Shown one piece after another: positions 44,147 to 47,936 of a stretch of 47,936 bases of DNA (its first letter is position 1; every line of letters starts with the position of its first letter). The notes under the pieces were generated by a model that saw only the letters and a list, made by a program, of their open reading frames with translations, ran no database searches and was not told the DNA's origin. Both the position numbers and the translations under genes were made by a program. Origin of the DNA: a bacterium (GTDB taxonomy: Bacteria > Verrucomicrobiota > Verrucomicrobiia > Limisphaerales > UBA11358); the NCBI GenBank assembly GCA_021813325.1, contig JAKALA010000026.1:1-47936 (forward strand). The letters run 5' to 3'.

Positions 44147-44618
44147 TGCCAACAATTAGCAGAAAAAGCGCGCCGGCGCAAACCGGGTTTTGGAAATGGA
44201 GAATTATTGGGGCGCCACTTGGCCCCTGCACCGGGGCGCCGACCTCGGGCCGGCTTTGGCCATGAAAAGGTTGGTTGGCGATCCTCCATCGTGTTGGGTT
44301 TCGAGACCCATAACGCGGAAAGCCGACGGGGACGTCGGCGCTCCGGCTGGGGGGGCGCGTTGAGTTGCGCTCGAAACATTGCGCCCGTAGCCGGTGACTG
44401 GCCAGTCAAACTCCGGCACAATAGCGCGGCAGATTTCGCAGGCACGCCGGTCTCTGGCTTCACCAAACCACCGTCTGGGCGGAGTGCAAATCTGGAATTC
44501 CAGACTTGAGCTTGCCAACAGCGGGCTTCAACTTGGAAATCGCCGGAGGCGGCTCGGGCAGTGAATGACCGGGAGTGAACAAAATTCCGATCATCCTGTC
44601 TCACGGATAGTATTCGAT
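44147..44618. other. gene-poor repeat-like stretch
   Basis: 472 bp with no credible gene. A 6-bp stem gccgac (44322-44327) / gtcggc (44334-44339) sits in a GC-rich block. A weak palindrome around ggaattcc lies near 44491. The long minus-strand frame here is Arg/Pro-rich and unlike protein. Confidence 0.4.
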
Positions 44619-45113
44619 ATGACTGTGGAACAAATCATCGGCTTGAGCCTGACGTTGATGGTGATGCTGGCGGGCTTGGCCTGCACACTGATTCCGGCAT
44701 TGCCCGGACCACCATTGTTGCTGGTCGCCGCCATCGGCCACCGGCTGTATTTCGGCGACGCCAGCGTGAGCAATATTGTGCTGATTATTTTGATCGCGCT
44801 CACGCTGATGGCGATGGTGTTTGATTTTCTGGCCAGTTTGCTGGGAGCCAGAAGATTCGGTGCCACGTGGCGCGGCATGGTGGGGGCGGCCATCGGCGGT
44901 TTTGTGGGATTATTCTTCAGTCTGCCCGGAATTGTCCTGGGACCGTTCATTGGCGCAATGCTTTTTGAACTGATCGGCGACAAGGAATTTAAAGAAGCAG
45001 TTCACGCGGGCTTCGGTGCAACGGTTGGCTTGCTGCTGGGCATTGCGGGAAAATTTTCCATCGCCATCGTCATCATTCTGGTCTTTGTCACGGACGTTAT
45101 TCTGCGCTCTTGA
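44619..45113 (+). CDS. DUF456 family membrane protein
   Basis: 164 aa with about four to five hydrophobic segments. The pattern GLACTLIPALPGPPLLLVAA, then FDFLASLLGARRFGATWRGMVGAAIGG and LPGIVLGPFIGAMLFEL, is that of DUF456, a family of unknown function. ATG 44619 begins right before the first helix. It stands alone between mqnE (divergent) and speA. Confidence 0.85.
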   Translation: MTVEQIIGLSLTLMVMLAGLACTLIPALPGPPLLLVAAIGHRLYFGDASVSNIVLIILIALTLMAMVFDFLASLLGARRFGATWRGMVGAAIGGFVGLFFSLPGIVLGPFIGAMLFELIGDKEFKEAVHAGFGATVGLLLGIAGKFSIAIVIILVFVTDVILRS

Positions 45114-45282
45114 ATCGATTGACCAACCCGAATGGAAACCCCCAACCCAAACCACGCCATTTCTGCCAAAGCTTGTAAATGAATCTGTTACCAAACCGCC
45201 GATTCGTGCTGCGTGTTTTTTTCAATGTGTTTGTTGCATTCTGCGCCGAAATTCCTATAGTTCGCTCGTTTGAACCTTTGAG

Positions 45283-47223
45283 ATGAGTATTCCGAACAAC
45301 GCCGCCGAACCGTGGACGATTGAATCCGCCCGCGAGCTTTACAACATTCACCGTTGGGGCGCGAAATATTTTGATATTAATGATGCCGGCCACGTGACCG
45401 TCAGGCCGTTGCAGGACGGCGGGGCGTGCGTGGATGTCACCGACGTCATTGAAGAGGCCAAAAGCCGCGGGCTCAAGTTTCCATTGCTCATTCGTTTTCA
45501 GGATATTTTGCGGCACCGCGTGGAATGCCTGAATAAAGCCTTTCAAAGCTCCATCACGGAATTCAATTATCAGGGCAAGTATCGCGGCGTGTTTCCCATC
45601 AAGGTGAACCAGTTGCGCGAGGTGGTGGAGGAAATTTTGGACGCCGGCAAGCCGTTCAACTTCGGGCTGGAAGTTGGCAGCAAACCGGAACTGTTTGCCG
45701 GGCTGGCGCTGCAAAACCAGATGGGCAGCCTGATCATTTGCAACGGCTACAAAGATGCGGAATTCATCAAAATGGCGCTGCTGGGCATCAAGCTGGGCAA
45801 ACGCGTCATCATGGTGGTGGAAAAGCTGGAGGAATTGCGCCAGATTATTGCCATTTCCAAACAACTTGGCGTCGAACCGCTGATCGGCATCCGTGCGCGG
45901 TTGTTGAGCAAGGGCGCGGGCAAGTGGGCGGAAAGCGGCGGTGAAAACGCGAAGTTCGGTTTGAGCACCGTGGAATTGCTGGCCGCCACGGAAATGCTGC
46001 GCACGGAGAATTTGGGCCACTGCCTGAGGCTGCTCCACTTCCACATCGGTTCGCAGGTGCCGGACATTCTCACGGTGAAAAAGGCGGTGCAGGAGGCGGC
46101 CCGTTTTTACGCCAAGCTGCACCAGCTCGGATTCGCCATTGAATACATGGATGTCGGCGGCGGTTTGGGCGTGGATTACGACGGCTCGCGCAGCGCTTTT
46201 GATTCCTCGACCAATTACTCGTTGCAGGAATATACCAACGACATCGTTTATTACATTGCGGATGTCTGCAACGCGGAGAAAGTGCCGCATCCGGACATCG
46301 TCAGCGAAAGTGGCCGGGCGTTGGTGGCCCACCACAGCGTGCTGATTGTGGAAGTCTTTGGCACGATCGAAAAAATCCGCCCGGGCGAATTTCTGAAATA
46401 CCACGACAACGAACATTCGCTCGTCCGGGAGCTGCTCGATATTCGCAAGAACCTTTGCAAGCTGAACAAGCTGGAAGCCTTTCACGACGCTCAGGAACGT
46501 CGGGACGACGCCCAGCACATGTTCACGCTGGGCATGATGGATTTGCCGGACAAGGCCAAGATCGAAGATTTATACTGGCAGATCAGCCGCGAGGTCGTCG
46601 CCCATTACAAGACGCAATCCTATATTCCCGAGGAAATCCGCAAATTGGAAGACTCCCTCGGTGACCAATACCTTTGCAATTTTTCCGTGTTCCAGTCGCT
46701 GTTGGATCATTGGGCGCTGGGCCAGTTGTTTCCCATCATGCCGATTTCGCGGCTGAATGAACAACCCACCCGCGAAGGGACGTTGGTGGACATCACCTGC
46801 GATTCCGACGGCGCGGTCAACAAGTTCATTGATCTGCGCGATGTGCGCGACACGTTGCCGCTGCATCCGCTGGTCAACAACGGCGAAGGCAAGCCGGAAC
46901 CTTATTATCTCGGCTTTTTCCTGATGGGCGCTTATCAGGACATCATGGGCGACCTGCATAATTTATTTGGTCGCGTCAACGAGGTGCATGTCTTCCTCGA
47001 ACCGGACGAACCCGCCGGTTATTACATCGAGGAAATCATCGAAGGCAACACGGTCATTCATTCGCTCACGGCCGTGCAATATGACGAGAACGAACTGAAA
47101 CGCCAGATGAAGGCCCAGATGGATGACGCCATTAAATCCGACCGCATGAAACCGAATGAAGCCATGCGTTTGCTGGATGACTACGAACGCGGGTTGAAAG
47201 CCTACACGTATTTAAGCTTCTAG
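45283..47223 (+). CDS. speA: biosynthetic arginine decarboxylase
   Basis: 646 aa, PLP enzyme of fold type III, converting arginine to agmatine for polyamine synthesis. The PLP Lys is Lys107 in YRGVFPIKVNQ. LLHFHIGSQ, DVGGGLGVDYDGS and VSESGRALVAHHSVLI follow. The C-terminal beta domain includes LPLHPL and YYLGFFLMGAYQDIMGDLHNLFG, and the protein ends YLSF. Length is that of SpeA rather than the shorter DAP or ornithine decarboxylases. Agmatine-using genes are not in the window. Confidence 0.96.
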   Translation: MSIPNNAAEPWTIESARELYNIHRWGAKYFDINDAGHVTVRPLQDGGACVDVTDVIEEAKSRGLKFPLLIRFQDILRHRVECLNKAFQSSITEFNYQGKYRGVFPIKVNQLREVVEEILDAGKPFNFGLEVGSKPELFAGLALQNQMGSLIICNGYKDAEFIKMALLGIKLGKRVIMVVEKLEELRQIIAISKQLGVEPLIGIRARLLSKGAGKWAESGGENAKFGLSTVELLAATEMLRTENLGHCLRLLHFHIGSQVPDILTVKKAVQEAARFYAKLHQLGFAIEYMDVGGGLGVDYDGSRSAFDSSTNYSLQEYTNDIVYYIADVCNAEKVPHPDIVSESGRALVAHHSVLIVEVFGTIEKIRPGEFLKYHDNEHSLVRELLDIRKNLCKLNKLEAFHDAQERRDDAQHMFTLGMMDLPDKAKIEDLYWQISREVVAHYKTQSYIPEEIRKLEDSLGDQYLCNFSVFQSLLDHWALGQLFPIMPISRLNEQPTREGTLVDITCDSDGAVNKFIDLRDVRDTLPLHPLVNNGEGKPEPYYLGFFLMGAYQDIMGDLHNLFGRVNEVHVFLEPDEPAGYYIEEIIEGNTVIHSLTAVQYDENELKRQMKAQMDDAIKSDRMKPNEAMRLLDDYERGLKAYTYLSF

Positions 47224-47554
47224 CGGGAAGGCGGGGCGCCACCACGGGAATTTCGCTCCGCGCCGGTTTTAAATCCGCTGAGTCTGCGCGGGTTGAAGCT
47301 TGGTCGCCGTAGTGTCCAAATTTTGGTTGATATGCCTAATAATCACTGCCTCGGTGGACTCCGGGAAAATTGTAATCGGAAGGCGGCGACGCAAAGTCGG
47401 CACTTTTCTGACCCGCGGAGGAACACGCAGGCCCGCCATTTGAACCGCCGCCATCCGCAAACTCGGCGCGACTTGCATCGCACGGAAACTATCCGAATCT
47501 GGAAATCTTTTAGCCACAGTTGAACCTGTGCAACTCGTGTGCCAGAAAATTTCG
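47224..47554. other. intergenic stretch between speA and mpl
   Basis: 331 bp between converging genes. A minus-strand frame runs through it but is Arg/Val/Pro-rich without motif. No terminator was identified. Confidence 0.4.
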
Positions 47555-47936
47555 TCACCTCTTTTCGAGCCGCGCGAGCAATTTGCCGTGGATGCCGTCA
47601 AAGCCGCCGTTGCTGAAAACAGCCACGACGTCGCCGCCTTTGGCGCATTTTGCCATGTAATTAACGATCGCATTCGCATCCGGCATGTAAACGGCGTCTT
47701 TGCCGGCGGACTTGAGGTCCAACATGAGCTGTTCCGGGTCCAACCGTTCCGCCGCCGCGATCTGTTCCAGGCGGGCGACCTCGGAAACTATTACCGCGTC
47801 GGCCTCGGCAAATGCTGCCGCCAACTCCGCCTGAAACACGTTCCGGCGGGTGCTATTCGAACGAGGCTCGAAAATTGCCCAGATTTTTTCCCGCGCGTAG
47901 CGCAGTCGCAACGCCTTGAGCGTTTCGCGGATCGCG
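47555..47936 (-). CDS. mpl: Mpl, murein tripeptide ligase (C-terminal end, partial)
   Basis: The last 126 residues of a Mur-ligase, open at the window edge: AIRETLKALRLRY, then IWAIFEPRSNSTRRNVFQ, AFAEADAVIVSEV and VVAVFSNGGFDGIHGKLLARL. The FEPRSN and FSNGGFDGIH blocks are typical of UDP-N-acetylmuramate:L-alanyl-gamma-D-glutamyl-meso-diaminopimelate ligase, which recycles cell-wall peptide. Its start lies outside. Confidence 0.9.
   Translation of the reverse strand, partial: AIRETLKALRLRYAREKIWAIFEPRSNSTRRNVFQAELAAAFAEADAVIVSEVARLEQIAAAERLDPEQLMLDLKSAGKDAVYMPDANAIVNYMAKCAKGGDVVAVFSNGGFDGIHGKLLARLEKR

Noticed and set aside
44143-44604. 153-codon minus-strand frame
   Set aside because: Arg/Pro-rich with no motif and no sensible start; looks like repeat DNA.
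45097-46518. 473-codon minus-strand open frame
   Set aside because: It is antisense to speA, whose motifs are unambiguous.
47269-47679. Minus-strand frame beyond the end of mpl
   Set aside because: It overlaps the mpl 3' end in another frame and has biased, motif-free composition.
1-47936. CRISPR array, rRNA or prophage
   Set aside because: No regularly spaced short repeats, rRNA-like segments or phage structural genes were seen.

Overview
The window reads as chromosome of a Gram-negative bacterium from the Planctomycetota-Verrucomicrobiota-Chlamydiota group. The best guess is Verrucomicrobiota, class Pedosphaerae/Limisphaerales. The grounds are gene content only: a complete Tol-Pal operon, menaquinone made by the futalosine route (mqnA, mqnE), a GldA/F/G-like ABC exporter with a DUF4340 partner, a prepilin-type protein ending in a G-x-N-x-x-F-x-D-G-H motif, a secreted one-Cys sulfatase, and many hairpin-forming intergenic repeats. 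No marker gene fixes the taxon. Several starts are GTG and Shine-Dalgarno sequences are weak.

Layout. 1-3400 is an accessory region. It holds a decayed HUH (IS200-like) transposase, a hairpin repeat, a small-gene cassette lying between two copies of a promoter plus short reading frame, a DNA methyltransferase overlapping tail-to-tail with a probable restriction endonuclease, and an Lrp/AsnC regulator. 3450-8470 holds a ferredoxin with a clear terminator, pyruvate kinase, a gene-poor decayed stretch, a prepilin-like protein and a secreted S10 serine carboxypeptidase. 8477-16648 is one tight five-gene operon on the minus strand: ABC ATPase, permease, GldG-like protein, DUF4340 protein and a 1051-residue AsmA/TamB-like protein. 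16.8-22.0 kb carries a DUF2851 protein, two small membrane proteins, an MFS exporter and a b561-type cytochrome. 22.5-25.1 kb (minus) carries a divergent PII-like protein, FtsY, a PHP phosphoesterase and NusB. 25.2-28.0 kb (plus) carries a sulfatase, a VOC enzyme and a PfkB kinase. 28.1-34.5 kb carries mqnA, a TolC-like protein, trigger factor, bioD and a TMTC-like membrane/TPR protein. 34.65-38.64 kb is tolQ-tolR-tolA-tolB-pal with a terminator. The rest carries a frameshifted hydrolase pseudogene, a DinG-type helicase, tRNA-Gln(UUG) followed by a wrecked IS256 transposase, mqnE, a DUF456 protein, speA and the end of mpl.

How the genes work together. Most are housekeeping: envelope energisation and integrity (Tol-Pal, Mpl), protein targeting and folding (FtsY, trigger factor), respiration (menaquinone, ferredoxin, cytochrome b561) and polyamine synthesis (SpeA). 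The least understood units are the ABC/GldG/DUF4340/AsmA operon and the duplicated-leader small-gene cassette near 0.7-1.5 kb. No CRISPR array, rRNA, prophage or intact insertion sequence was seen.
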